DNA of 64,000 nt from Tethya wilhelma (GCA_964030475.1 CAXIPT010000005.1:5237132-5301131), one strand, 5' to 3'; counted from the stretch's first letter, positions 22,501-33,209 are shown. The notes: generated from the sequence alone by a model not told the origin. A program made the numbers and translations.

Positions 22501-22995
22501 AAGTCTAGTCCTCATTGGGAAAGTCATGAAACCAATCTCCTTCGACTGCTAGTACTGTACAAGTGGGGTGGAATCTACATGGACAATGACATGATTGTTG
22601 TCAATCCACTGGATAAGCTGAAGAACGTACTTACATGGGAAGATAAAAGCAATAATTCGATAAGTGGATCTTTCATGGCTCTTGAGAGAGGCAGTCATTT
22701 CTCGAGGGATTGTCTAGCAGGCTTCCCACAGAGCTACAGTGACAATGACTTAGGAGGTCTTGAACTCCTGACTGGTGTTTGGAAGCAATGGGTGAACAAG
22801 AGTGAAGTTGTTGCAATGAAAAGTGACCTCTTTTACATGTTCACTGAGAGCGATATCAAAAGTGAATGCTTCTCAAAAGGTTCTTCATTTGATACGAAAA
22901 TGAAACTTGTCAAAGAGGAAGCTTATGCTGTTCGTTTGAGCTTAACTGAAGACATAGATACAAAGCTGTCTAGTGGTATGGAATTCCAAACCTGA
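19582..22995 (+). CDS. fusion copy 3, 3' end cut by a DNA transposon
   Basis: Intronless, 1137 residues, same four-part architecture: TPT carrier (about 1-305) plus an extra membrane segment near 320-340; GT32-like with GGIYIDPR; pyruvyl transferase with intact GCRD and RIHC; GT32-like with GGIYMDNDMIVV. The native frame runs to 22976. A transposon then supplies five codons and a stop (MEFQT), replacing the 18-residue tail with the conserved cysteines. The severed tail survives at 30673-30730. All catalytic motifs lie upstream of the break, so function may persist. The native poly-A signal is 7.7 kb away, so the transcript must end inside the element. The start MGEWWQM matches copies 2 and 5. 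Confidence 0.9.
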   Translation: MGEWWQMLVVVLIWWVANGITSIASKSMMVTHGVVHESAQSTSLKPAFRDFRWLELTLFQHLLGAIASVILLKIVKGKSAAIWPTDSPKTIIWIGGFANIVGNMSTNAAYALVSSSVTQVVKSFEPIFTFFLSLLLYKNYGDLTIATLMSIVTMSAGACTFVVLDKSFNVWGLLAAISSNMGFATRNIFLKKLAWESPIQKYAVISICSTLILIPAILLKMVLVSASTSLLTHAQESIVSATSHFTYNTASITVLQDITPLTHATLNLAKRVFVIIANLIYFRTPVTMNMLLGLLIFFAGLAVYSFRKRQGIKEITWVTVFCALVVCIGFQAPHIFGSKITVYTANHFSKDDSKDNLDFKRIQSQQCQSTVVTAWVFDRTLSPEILENIRSWQSEKICTHVFCGTSQCMRSVATLNNPSITSEFLVISDLVKDTPLEEWFVRHPLYKVLAGINFEEHLQRVVQLGILWKYGGIYIDPRIRVTGEKQVFTDNPCLNGWVTSREEFYITCFTKLHPYINSLSQEFVKMYPKTVSKNESYRFHFDFSRVLKIGCPNSKCPDSIHLECENHNHTTIERHFGTLWYNERPHWSHVVVANLGDEVQAIAGMQFLPYVDNLLERDRLSQIETKEHVTTFFNAWWGEPSVQWPPPNNIDPIMISMHINSDVFNVFSKQPSIDFIKQHAPVGCRDTATVDFLMNHGVEAYFSGCMTLMMRNPSLTKTRKNIYFVDVNHNHLPLFPKEIQSRAIYKIHHEHNLNGFNQFAGAFNLIELYSSAKVVVTHRIHCALPCVGMGIPVIFLCHSNPSLIGDSARFTGLTQLFHTMYSDLKNETFKLLKNFPWDNPPPNPNPGIVMRMRATFWNVIRQNEALHDAAHKFGMVPLQPPPVLASELDLGDQKLFHLVFTESTFKWYHWRTVESIFHHHPFTKVTIHSNTLQQSEFHVLTDAGYHITVTGYSLADLLKDTPAEEFISKLSSAKSSPHWESHETNLLRLLVLYKWGGIYMDNDMIVVNPLDKLKNVLTWEDKSNNSISGSFMALERGSHFSRDCLAGFPQSYSDNDLGGLELLTGVWKQWVNKSEVVAMKSDLFYMFTESDIKSECFSKGSSFDTKMKLVKEEAYAVRLSLTEDIDTKLSSGMEFQT

Positions 22996-23160
22996 CAAAA
23001 TGTTCAAAAATCTTTTTGCCATACAAAGCTACCAACATCAACAGAAAACCTGTTTTGGAAAGTTCAAAGGTCAATCTTAGAACTAAAACTTGCTTTGAAA
23101 AGTTCAAAGGTCACGCGGTGTATGCTCCCGTTTACGCGATATATCTGCGATGCATCGATG
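22977..23160 (+). repeat. left terminal inverted repeat of the transposon
   Basis: Pairs with the reverse complement of 30483-30666. The first 34 bases are nearly identical, followed by diverged spacers and two more conserved blocks. It contains AAAGTTCAAAGGTCA twice (23057 and 23098), a sequence that fits a DR1 nuclear-receptor site. Confidence 0.85.
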
Positions 23161-23342
23161 GTCCATGATCGATCAGGACCGACGATGCAGCGGTCGGTCA
23201 GACACGTTCGATAGTCCGTGGCGCCAAATGATGTAATTGTTATTGAGTGCGCGGCGCGCGAGGGTAGAAATCTTGCAGCACGGTTCTAAATTTCATTATA
23301 GCACTGTTCTCGACACTGGAAAAAAGTTAAAGAGGAATCTAG

Positions 23343-26300
23343 ATGTCGGCTCCACGAGAATTGGCTGGGGGTCAAGGTGGCTCCGCTGTAGCAGGTGGAA
23401 GAACTCCACGGGAGATAGTGTCAATGTTGGTGGGGAGTAGGGCTCTGGAGCATGCAGTTACTCAGCAGACTGCAGCTGGCACTAGTGGCAGTACTGGCTC
23501 TGTGCAGTTTACCTCTCCCCCTCCATCATCTCCATCAAGGTCAGAGAGAAAATATGACATTGTCTTAAGCATGCGCAACTGATTCTTAGTTTAGAAGAGA
23601 TCACCTGCTATTATTTTTTTGTTTTCCATAGAGCTCAGCCATTGTCCCTGCAAAACGAGCTGCAGCACCGATTCCCCACCACAAACTCGAGGAGTTACTC
23701 TAGAATGGCGCCTTATGTTCCCCGAAGAAGCTACTGCAGACCAACTAGTATTAGTAGACGGAACAGTGCTGCGACCACCCCTGCAGCTGGTGCCTCGGCC
23801 TCGAGTTCGGGCAAAGTGTTTTACAGGGATATAGTTTTGCTGGCTAAAGATGACTCCCTTACCGTGCCGCGAGGCGCCAGGAAGGCCAGGCTGTGGGATG
23901 AAAAGAGGGTCGCTAACATGGTTGAGTTGAATACCCAATGGAGTGAAGAAGAGATGACATCCAAAATAGAAAGTGTATTTGGGGAACTTATCTCCTTGGA
24001 AAAACCTCCTCCAAGGTTGGTCAATTAGCGATTATCGGTATCCAGTTGATGACCCCCCCTCTTTCTTACGTTGCATACATCCCATAATTATTCCAAAGCA
24101 TGGTCATACTAAGTTTTTATTGTTGCTATTATAAAATTTGTAGATTTGAGTACTTGAATATCTGTGGGCAGACTTTGAAGGTGCCTAATGTTGATGTGAA
24201 CTTTAAGTGGTCAGGAGAAAAAGTAAAGCTGATTACCACATCACATCGCACCCTGTATGTCAGATCTAAGTTCGACTTGGTAAGTGTTTTGACTCTGATA
24301 AATTTAGCTGTGAAATTGATCCGTAATAAATGGTCCACAATCACTTTTCGTGAGTGCAACCAAGAGTCAATCAGTGATAATATTATTTTCATTCAAATTT
24401 ATACTGCTATATAAAGCCTTAATTGTTCTCAGATATCAATGTTGCATGTATGCCTGTGAATGTCTTTACAAACATAATATGTATCTGCTTCGGCATGCAT
24501 GCACATGCAATTTTAAGTTGCAGAGTCCACAGAGACAGACTAGATTGCCCCAGTTCTCTGGATGCAGTAGCAACTCCTCTAATTTGATTCCTCTGGATGA
24601 CTGTGGACCTGGACCTGGGCCTGGAACATCAAGTCAAATGTCTCATTACTTACATCTCCCTATTCCCAGGATTGAAATACCACCCCCTCCTCCCTCCTCA
24701 CCACCTACCCGCGCCCATGGCAGTCAGGACATTGAAGAAGAGGTAGTACTCACAATGTGTCATCTGTAATTGTCTACATGTCTGTCTTGCATGTGTGTGA
24801 CTCTGAGTGTGTGGGTGCATGCATGTACATGTGTGCATGCAAGTGTATCATTGTTCTATCGATTAATTATTTTCAGATAAGAGAGGCTGATATCCATGTA
24901 TTACAAGAAATGTTTCCTGATGTTCGAATGGAGGCAATCAGGAATCTTCGGCAACGCTGCAGCACTAATTCTGTCATTGACATTTTGGTCAGCGAGCAAG
25001 AGAAGAAGTCCAAACCAGCCTCAATGTGCACTCTACTAGGTACCTTGTCCAAGACAATGATCAATGAGGAAGACACTCATACGTTACGTGTTACCAGAAG
25101 CTGTATCTTCAACGCAGCCGAAGCGTTTTATAAACGAGCAGTTCACAACATCTCACTGTTGAAGAAAACATTGGTAATTGAATATAGCGGCGAGGATGGT
25201 GTGGATGCTGGAGCCCTTAGGAATGAATTTTTTGAGAAGGCAATAGAGAGAGCAAGTCAAGAGTTTCTTGAAGGTAACCCTACAAGACGACTTCCGAAGA
25301 ATCATTGGGGCTCTGAATCTAAGCTTGAAGTCTTGGGTGCGATGGTTGGGCATTCCCTACTACAGGGAGGCCCAGGTCTTCCATGTATTCATCCAGCTCT
25401 TGTAAAGTCGATGATCAGTGTTAATTTAGCAGCTTCGTGTGAAACCCTTGATCCTGATGAGCTTCCAAGAAAAGACGACATTCCTCTTAATGCAGCTAAT
25501 GAAGATCTTCTGGAAATGATTGAAAAGGTACCCAGGCATTGTCTGAGGGACAAATTACTTTCATTACACTTTCATTTATTTCTAATAAGTAATTTTTCAG
25601 TAAAACTTTCTATGCTGGTATAATGTTCATTATGTTAATTTTGATTGTCTCTATGATTATACTTGCAGCTTGATTGTTGTGAGAGCTTAACTTTACTAGA
25701 TGAAATTGTGGATGAAGACAAATATGCATCTCTAATCAACAGTTCAGGATGGGATCCAACCAGAATTATTGGTCTAAGGAATGTCGCTGAATTACTCCAA
25801 ATGCTAGTGTATGATGAGGTGGTAAAGAAGCGTTATTTTTCCATCAGAGCATTTTACAATGGGCTAGACAAAACTGGAGTTGGGAGCTTGCTAAAGAACA
25901 ACTATGACCTAATGCACAAGGCATTTGTTCACACTGCAGTGAGACTGACTGCTGCAGGATTCCTCAGCTTAATTTCCTCCAGGAGGCCTTCAAATTTGCC
26001 ATCCCATTGCCAAAGGGCATTTGATTGGTTTCTCCAATACATTCAAGAGAGAGAGGAATGTGAGTACTACCATAATAAAATAATAAGCTCTGCATGTGTG
26101 ATTATTGTGTAGCAAGTGCAAATAATAATTATTGCCCTAATTAGTGTCAACCTCTGAACTGATATACCATGCATGGCAATATTAACATTAATTTTTGCAA
26201 AAAATTTTGATACTATTGTTATAGGTTCCTACACTGATGACTCTGGTGTTCAAGTGAAGGCAGAGCTGCCGCAGATCCTAGAATTTGTCACTGGGCTGAA

Positions 26301-26496
26301 GAGCATTCCTCCTTTGGGACTACCCGAACCCATTAACATAGAATACTTGCGGCCAGCACTATCAAGTCCATTGCCAAGAGCCAATGCATGTTTTTGCCAG
26401 GTGAGGTTGCCCACCATTCACGATGACAAGGAGGTGTTCTTCTCCAAAATGGACCAAGGTATTCTCCAGAGCCTGGGACACTTTGGGCTAATGTGA
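23343..26496 (+). CDS. transposon-borne CUE-HECT E3 ubiquitin ligase
   Basis: Seven exons join in phase: 23343-23539, 23632-24015, 24144-24279, 24524-24742, 24877-25527, 25669-26059 and 26225-26496, giving 749 residues. The N-terminus is Ser/Gly-rich. A domain at about 110-240 (RDIVLLAKDD, VPRGARKARLW, LYVRSKFDL) is one I associate with transposon-linked HECT proteins. A Pro-rich linker follows, then a CUE-like ubiquitin-binding helix bundle at about 313-352 (LQEMFPDVRMEAIRNL) and a HECT domain to the end (EDGVDAGALRNEFFE; GWDPTRI; ANACFCQVRLP with the thioester cysteine near residue 715; terminal GHFGLM). The HECT reaction transfers ubiquitin through that cysteine. What it targets, and whether it aids or protects the element, is unknown. 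It converges with the transposase gene, stops 389 bp apart. Confidence 0.88.
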
Positions 26497-26885
26497 CAGA
26501 CAGATATCACTTGATATGTTATTCCTTTGTATACATTGTGGTGTAATTTGACTTCCTTATGAGTATTATTTGTTGTTTGCTTGCCTTTTGTTTTGTTTTT
26601 GTGGTATTATTGTGCAATAATTCTCACTCATGCAATCATTTGTACACACACCTTATCATTTGCTTGCTTGTTGGTTTGTTTTTGTGGTATTCTCACTTAT
26701 ACATGTGTACACACACCTTTCTCATTATCTTAGAGCTACATTGTATACACACACATTAATACTGTTTGGAAGCAAATAATGTACACCAAATATTAAAAAA
26801 AATTGACATTGTTGTGAACATAATGCAATTATACTGCATGAACTCTGTGCATGCACAAATTAGAGAACTTTCACATCAAAAAAAA

Positions 26886-29800
26886 TTACACATTGCCAAA
26901 AACAAACCAAGATGAGACTAACTCTTGCAAGGCCAAATACTTTGATATTCCAAAGTTGTCCTCCAGCTCAGGTGAATCAACTAAAGATTGCACTAACAAC
27001 AACTGCGACGTAGTCAGGGAGATCCTGGGTGGATCGACAACCACCATTCCCTCATCATCAGGATTACCACAGGCACCGTTTTCTTCGACTCCATAATATG
27101 GATCTCTTCCTAACAAATCATCCACATCCAAGAGAGAACTAACAGTCTCATTAGAGCTTGCTAGAAGGCCAGTAATAAACAGCTGCTGAGGAGACATGTT
27201 GTGTTCAGTTCGAATTGAGTGATGGTTGAATTGAGACTGAAATTCAGTGAGTGATGTGTTAATACGTCTGAGGTATACTTTATGAAGGCAGTATAATTGT
27301 AAAGAATTTAGAGGATCCAAAGCTCCTTCGTTTTCTAAGTAGAAAAAAATGTTTCTATACTGACGAACAACAATTCTATTTACTTCTCTCCATAACCTTT
27401 CGATACGTTGATTATGTACTGAGCTTCCTGTGATGATACTCCCTCTTCCAACTCCTCGGTTTTCAAGCATCCACCTACCAACTGCCAAGTTTTCAAGACC
27501 TTGATCACTCCTTACTCTAGATGGTATTCCATGTTGTTGCACACCATTCAAAAATAGTTCCAGAACTGTGTCTGCTCTATTATTATCTGAGCACTGTAAA
27601 TAGGTGATAAGCCTGGAATATCCATCAATCCCTAATATTTTAATAGAAAAATAAGTGAGAATACAGGTATGTCTATCTCCTAGGAGATGTACAATAAAAT
27701 GTTATTATTATAAGCTTGATCAAGGCTTATATTATCGATCCACTGTTCAGTGCTCAATGATGCACAAAGGGTTACCCTACCTACCTTCAATTAGGGTTGT
27801 AGCTATCATAACCATTAAGTAAGAACTAAATTTTAACTTACCACCATGGATTACTAGCTTCCACCTAATTAGCTTATGCAGGCCATCCACATGCCTAAAT
27901 GTGTATGCATGTGTTAAAAATATTTTGTTAATCACGTGTCTTTTCACTTTCATGCAGGTACAAGGTAAAGTAGGTGTCTAACAATTATGATGGAATCATA
28001 AATTAATATCACACTGTTAAAAATGGCCTGTGTGTTCACCAACTTACACACCTCTAGTGTGTAAATCGTGCATTCAAGCATGATCATGTAACTCAAAAAC
28101 TTCTTTGGATGTTGAAAATGAATATTTCAGTATTCAATCCCCAGAAAAGTGTATTTTAATGAAGATATTCTTCTTTGAACTTAAACCACATCAAACGTTT
28201 CCATGGCAACAGGCAAAAGGTGTTGCTTAAGACCCTAGAGTGTAAAACTAGAGGAGGTATGACACGAGTGTGCCTTTGTTGAGCTGGCAAGCAAGTGCAC
28301 GTGATCAACTCTCATTGTGAAGTATTACAGTCACATGATTGGAATGTAATTAACAGACTTGCCAGCTCAGCAAAGGTGCACTTGTGTCAAACCTAAGCAG
28401 TTGTGTGAACACACTATTTTTAACAGTGCATGCTATATACTACTAAGTATATCATCACCATGGGCAAATGAAAATGCCTTAGCACCACTCACCATAAACA
28501 GTTTGGAGAAGGAACAGAATATTGCCGCCTCATGGTAGTCACTCTTCTTCGAACTATCTGACTTAGTGGGTCAACTCTACGCATAGCATCAATGACACGC
28601 TGTCTCTGAACACGGATTCCTCTGGAGGATAGTGTTCCCAGCACCATAGTTATCCCAGAATGCATACTGTTCTGTAGTAAAGACATACACCTTATAAACT
28701 AACCACAGAAAAAAGTCAAGGACAGCCCCTATAAAGCTGTGACAACCTGAGAACTATAAACTAACCCCAAAGGTATTTTAATGAATACTCCATACACATG
28801 ACCATATATGGGCCAAAGTAAGATCACACACAAAAAATGCCAGCTTAGCTATGAAGTCCAAGTGTGGTATTGGTGAATCAGCCACAGCATGATACACAGT
28901 TATATGTAAAAAGAAATCATGCATAAAGTATTAATGCAAGTTTTCTTGTATACCAACTTAATCAGCAACTCAATGAAAATGGCTTAATTTACCCTCACAG
29001 AGAGAGTCTGGTATGCTATTAATGATTTTACTGGGTATCTATAGGCAATCTTGAATAAGGCAAGGCAATCACAGTGCTAGTCTGACTATGCACATGCAGG
29101 CAAGCTGACCAGTCATTGTCACACAGAGTAGTCATGTCATGTTTTGTGTGTACACTAGATACAGACAAAAACAAACTTAAGGTTTGTACTAGCTTACTCA
29201 CAACCTGTAGCTATAATCTCATTAGTACACTCATTACAAAATTAATGTGACAGGCTGTTGCCCAGATAAGAAAAGGGATACACTTTGGCCAAGCAAACAA
29301 AGCTGTGAAAGTGGTTATGGGGGCTGGCCATGTGGCCCACTAGCTCTTATAAACTGGGAGAAGATGATTGGGGGTGAGAAAGTTCATTGGATATCACATC
29401 AATACTGGTGGGCTGCCAATAACAATTAAAGGACTTGCAATTTTTACAGAGAAGGCTAGACAGACAGACACAGAGAAAATTGAAGTTATTTTACACCACA
29501 TAATTGATGTCATCCCAGGCCTTTGGTAAAAACCTCTACAATCATGCTGGCTATTGGCAAACATAATTAATCATACCTGCACAATATCTCTGATAACTTC
29601 ATCAAGGTCATTGTCAGGCAAGTTTGTATAGCCTCGACCAAGTGGTAAGTTATGTTCTATTCTTCTACGTAGTATGGTTCTTTCTGATACACCAAACATA
29701 CGAGAAATTGAGGCATAGTTAAACCCTGCCTCAATAAGGATTTCCAATTGTGCTTTCGATATTTCAAAAGATGGTCTACCAGCTCCACCATGAGTCAGTT

Positions 29801-30275
29801 GTGGAACACCCATTAATTGATTGCTATGATTGTAAGTCACATCCTCCAGTTCCAAAATTCGATTATTGTAGTGTTCAGCATAACGGTAAAGGGTGCTGGA
29901 CAGAACAGCCAAATCAGCAAGAATATGCTCACACTCCAGTGAATCATTCGAAAAATATGTAAACCTCATCTCTTCAAATCGACCTACAGGTTAATTAATG
30001 AACATTAATTTTAATAATTATGCCAAAATTTATCTAGCGTAGGTAGAACCAGGAGCTTATGCGCGTTGCAGCCCTTCTCAACCTCATATTCAGTTAAGAG
30101 CTCCTATTGAGAACGAATCAGTGTACTTGCCTGAGAGTACCCTTAGAAGCTCCATGAATTCTTCAGCCCTCAAGCACAGTGATTCCACAATATGCAATTC
30201 AGCAGTATTCATACAGTTTTCAAGTCGATCTATGAATCCTGGCAAAGCAGACAAACACTGATTTACTTCGTCCAT
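26886..30275 (-). CDS. DDE integrase-like transposase (IS3EU-type)
   Basis: Five exons on the minus strand join in phase: 30131-30275, 29577-29983, 28493-28671, 27842-27894 and 26886-27631, for 509 residues. Exon 1 ends at AG|GCAAGT, a canonical GC-AG donor. Exon 2 carries a helix-turn-helix (RPSFEISKAQLEILIEAGFN ... SISRMFGVSERTILRRR). Exon 3 has GIRVQRQRVIDAMRRVDP. The catalytic core follows: HVDGLHKLIRW (D247), IPSRVRSDQGLEN (D304), SVHNQRIERLWREV (E339), a DD34E spacing. The C-terminal RTEHNMSPQQLF block is typical of this widespread eukaryotic family. The start at 30275 is chosen because it gives consistent phase; a further upstream in-frame ATG is possible. No stop or frameshift is seen, so the enzyme looks intact. 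A MITE sits inside intron 3. Confidence 0.88.
28253..28394 (+). repeat. palindromic MITE, copy 3, inside a transposase intron
   Basis: The same element as 17989-18131 (gaggtatgacacgagtgtgcc ... gcaaaggtgcacttgtgtc), more diverged. It lies between transposase exons 3 and 4, so it is nested in the larger transposon without touching coding sequence. Confidence 0.8.
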
Positions 30276-30482
30276 TGCAAAAGGCCTTTGAATTGCTGAA
30301 TCATCAAAGCCTTTGATGCACGTGATCATCAGTACGTACGTACGTATGGTGATGCGCATATGCGATATGCGCATGCGTGCGAGCGCAAGTCGACAGTAGT
30401 TCGTGTAAGCATGCGAATGAATCTCGTCGGCCCGGCCAGCCACTTTGCCAGGCCAACAGGTCATGACCTATTCTTTGGCCGC

Positions 30483-30666
30483 GCTGCGCGCCCTTCGCAG
30501 ATATATCGCGTAAATGCAAGCTACACCACGTGACCTTGGATGTACTTTTGACCTATTTGACTCGAGTTTTTCTCTAAGATTGACCTTTGAACTTTTCAAA
30601 ACAATTTTTTTTAATGTTGAATTGCAAACTTTTTTTTGAACATTTTGTCAGGTTTGGAATTCCATA
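30483..30666 (-). repeat. right terminal inverted repeat of the transposon
   Basis: Reverse complement begins TATGGAATTCCAAACCTGAC and keeps the AAAGTTCAAAGGTCAATCTTAGA and tttacgcgatatatctgcga blocks of the left end. Confidence 0.85.
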
Positions 30667-30730
30667 TAGTGGAACAATTTGCAAGCACATTTTGAACTCC
30701 TACTGTGTGCTTTGTAATAATTTATATTAA
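30667..30730 (+). pseudogene. severed 3' end of fusion copy 3
   Basis: Begins with the duplicated target (tagtgg) and continues in the original frame as TICKHILNSYCVLCNNLY then stop, the C-terminal tail of the other copies. It is separated from its gene by the 7,690-bp insertion. Confidence 0.93.
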
Positions 30731-31002
30731 GTTAAGTACAATTCACATCTTTTATGTTAAGATCATGTATATTATATATGTGTAGTGACTGTGTATTTTT
30801 CTATGGCTTAGATGTTGTATTTAGGTGTTATGTTTAGTTTTGTGTTTTTGAGTTGTAAAAAGCTGCGTTGTTATAATTATAGCTATTACTGTTGTTTAAC
30901 TCTTGAGAGTCATTGTCACATTTTTAGTTACTGGGAACGTAACAGTATTATTATGTACATTGTATTATTTGGGGGGAAGGGGGGGTGGGGCTCTTCATCT
31001 TC

Positions 31003-31670
31003 ATGAACCTTCCACAGCTTGAATCTCGTACACTTCCAGTTTGATACTGGATGGTATAGGCAGTATTAGGCACTCAATATTGTAAACAGAATTAGACTGT
31101 AAGAATAGAAACAAACATTATTTGTCCATACTTTGGTGTTGCTAGCTATTAGGTACCGGACTTCCTCATCTCTTCATCTGAACCTTCCACATGCAACTTT
31201 TAGTGTTGTCCTATCCTTAGGTTTCCAGTTCGATACTGGACATTGCAATAAGCACTGAAATTCGATTGTATATAAACAGAGTTAAACTGCAAAAATAGAA
31301 ACAAACATCATTTCTCCATACTTTGGTGTTGCTATTAACTAACAGATTCACTCACCTCTTCATCTGAACCTTCTATACAGCTTCTAGTGTTGTCCGATTG
31401 GGTTTCCAGTTTGATACTGGATGGTAGGCACTGCAATTCAATTGTAATAGAGTTAGAAGAATGGAAACAAACATCATTTCTTTATAATTTTTATAGTATA
31501 TATTCTAAAAATTATCACTATAGATTCACTCACCTCTTCATCTGCATGAACCTTCCACAGCTTCTAGAGTGTTCTAGTGTTGTCCGATCCTTAGATTTCC
31601 AGTTTGATACTGAACCTTATATGGTGAACAGAGTTAGACTGTAAGAATGGAAAACAAACATCATTAATTT
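31003..31670 (+). repeat. four tandem units of about 140-180 bp
   Basis: Each unit has cttcat(c)tgaaccttccaca..., then (tagtgttgtccgatccttag)gtttccagtttgatactgg, then a(g)cactgaaattc, then gaatagaaacaaacatcattt. Unit starts lie near 31003, 31170, 31352 and 31535. Each core could encode a short frame with FQFDTG, so tandemly duplicated exons cannot be excluded, but no continuous gene is visible. 30731-31002, just upstream, shows no gene. Confidence 0.7.
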
Positions 31671-31689
31671 TCTTCACACTATAGTATTG

Positions 31690-32150
31690 CCACCTGTAGA
31701 GCTCTTGAAATTACACTTCCGTATGGCAAAAATGTACAAAGCAATACGAACAAACGGGCAGCTCAGTGTCATTTACTTCTGTATGGCAAAAATAACTAAT
31801 TCTAGTATCACTTCAAAATTGATCCAGACGGACACACAAAATCTGAAGGAAGATGGCTTTGCAGCTTTGGTGATAAAGAGAAATTTATGAAGCAGGTGTT
31901 TCCTATGAAATGGTAAAAGGTCATGAAGACTGAGCCAACATTGTTGGTTGAATTCCTGGTGAAAAAAGTGCGGATGGTTCATCTGGATTGGGAGCTATCA
32001 TGCTCAGTGCTCACTTGGACACTGTCCGAGCTCCCAAGGAGAACTGGGAGGAAGAAGGATGGAAGCATAACCCTTTTGGAGGGGTGATTGATGAAGAAGA
32101 TGGTTTTCTGTACTGCTAAACTTGAGCCAACTCTTGAGCTATTGCCACAA
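31690..32150 (+). pseudogene. M20 peptidase pseudogene, internally deleted
   Basis: Matches the intact M20 gene from the LQKLIQTDTQNLKEDG region through NPFGGVIDEEDG. It then jumps at tttctgtactgctaaact straight to the stop region, with the downstream cttgagctattg motif. About 1.1 kb of coding sequence is lost. Frameshifts, a stop (gaagactgagcc) and an insertion of about 95 bp near 31712-31805 with repeated acttc.gtatggcaaaaat add to the decay. Confidence 0.88.
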
Positions 32151-32526
32151 TGTTGTGGTTTTGTTAAATTTTTGTAATAATCAATTTCTGTGAAATAATA
32201 ATTATTATTTGTTCTAAAATGACAGTGAACTAGGTCAGCTTAAACAACTTTAATGACAGAAACTTAATATATAACAGCAATACAAAGACACTTTGACAAC
32301 TTAACAGACTCGACTAACTCAACAACTCTACAGACCAACTTACACACAAACCAAGCTACTTTTATACTCTTACAGTAGAGTCTCTAGAACCAGCTAGAAA
32401 GTTCCATGCACAAACTTATACACCTAAGCAAGACTAGTATACTCTAGCTTAAACTATAATGTCCTAGAATGTTCTGTCCAAACAATGACATACATGTAAT
32501 TACGATATCGCTCTTTACAACATTAT
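32151..32526. other. unrecognised AT-rich stretch
   Basis: No gene seen. Local sequence (gaactaggtcagcttaaacaac ... aacttacacacaaacc) looks like a decayed mobile element, but I cannot assign it. Confidence 0.35.
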
Positions 32527-32960
32527 TGATACTGAAAGATACCCCAGCTGAAATGTTCATATCCTGAAACTCTGAAGTGCAAGCCCACATTTAGTACAGT
32601 ACAGTACTATATATATAGCTATTGAAGGAGATTGGTTTTGGTACTTAGTTGCCAATGAGGCCTCTACTGAGATTACGTGGAGAATAAGATGATTGTTGTC
32701 AATTCACTGGATTAAAGCTTCTAAAGAATTTACTAACTTGGGAAGACACTAGCAATCATCTGATAAGTGGTTCTTTAATTTTAATGGCCCTGGAAAGAGA
32801 TAATCAGCACTGAGGACAGGAAATTAACAACTGACCACTAAGTAATAACAGCAAAATGCCAAATAAGCACATTAATAATTATACTCTAGCACATTAATAA
32901 TTATACTCTTTCTGAAACCTGGGTACTTTGAGATACACAGTATTGACGATATTTCTTAAT
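32527..32960 (+). pseudogene. decayed sixth fusion copy, 3' fragment
   Basis: Recognisable pieces of the second GT32-like domain, in order: ctgaaagataccccagctgaa (LKDTPAE), gaaactctgaagtgcaag, a region with gattgttgtcaattcactgga (MIVVNPLD), aatttactaacttgggaagac, agcaatcatctgataagtgg, and near 32930-32950 gagatacacagtattga, which matches the end of copy 1. Several frameshifts and indels. It precedes the intact M20 gene in the same orientation, as copy 1 precedes its M20 relic. Confidence 0.82.
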
Positions 32961-33209
32961 CTTTAGCGGTGAAATCATAAAAATGATCGTCGCATCATGG
33001 TCGAATCATGGTATCGGCATTGCAATAATTTCGCTTTCAATCTGCGCATGCGCGCGCATAGGCCTTGGCCTAATCAATAGTTCGCGCTACAAATCACGTG
33101 AGATATTACTGCGCAATTAATTATTGTGAAAAGGTCAACCTCCTCTGGAGCGAGATCAAAGAGGTCACTACTAAAGCCTTCTTCCTGTGAGTGTGAGTGC
33201 TAGTGCAGC

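Larger units (their letters stand above)
22977..30666. mobile_element. 7.69-kb DDE DNA transposon (IS3EU-like) with HECT ligase cargo
   Basis: Both ends show inverted repeats beginning TATGGAATTCCAAACCTGAC and are flanked by the 6-bp duplication tagtgg (22971-22976 and 30667-30672). The copy 5 gene carries the unoccupied site (tctagtggaacaattt). Inverted-repeat similarity continues in blocks for about 180 bp (AAAGTTCAAAGGTCAATCTTAGA; tttacgcgatatatctgcga). Inside are two convergent multi-exon genes: a CUE-HECT ubiquitin ligase (+) and a DDE integrase-like transposase (-), both with open frames and consistent splice phases. From memory, a 6-bp duplication and TAY...RTA ends with an IS3-type integrase fit the eukaryotic IS3EU group. 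The group name is tentative. The boundaries are firm. Confidence 0.9.
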
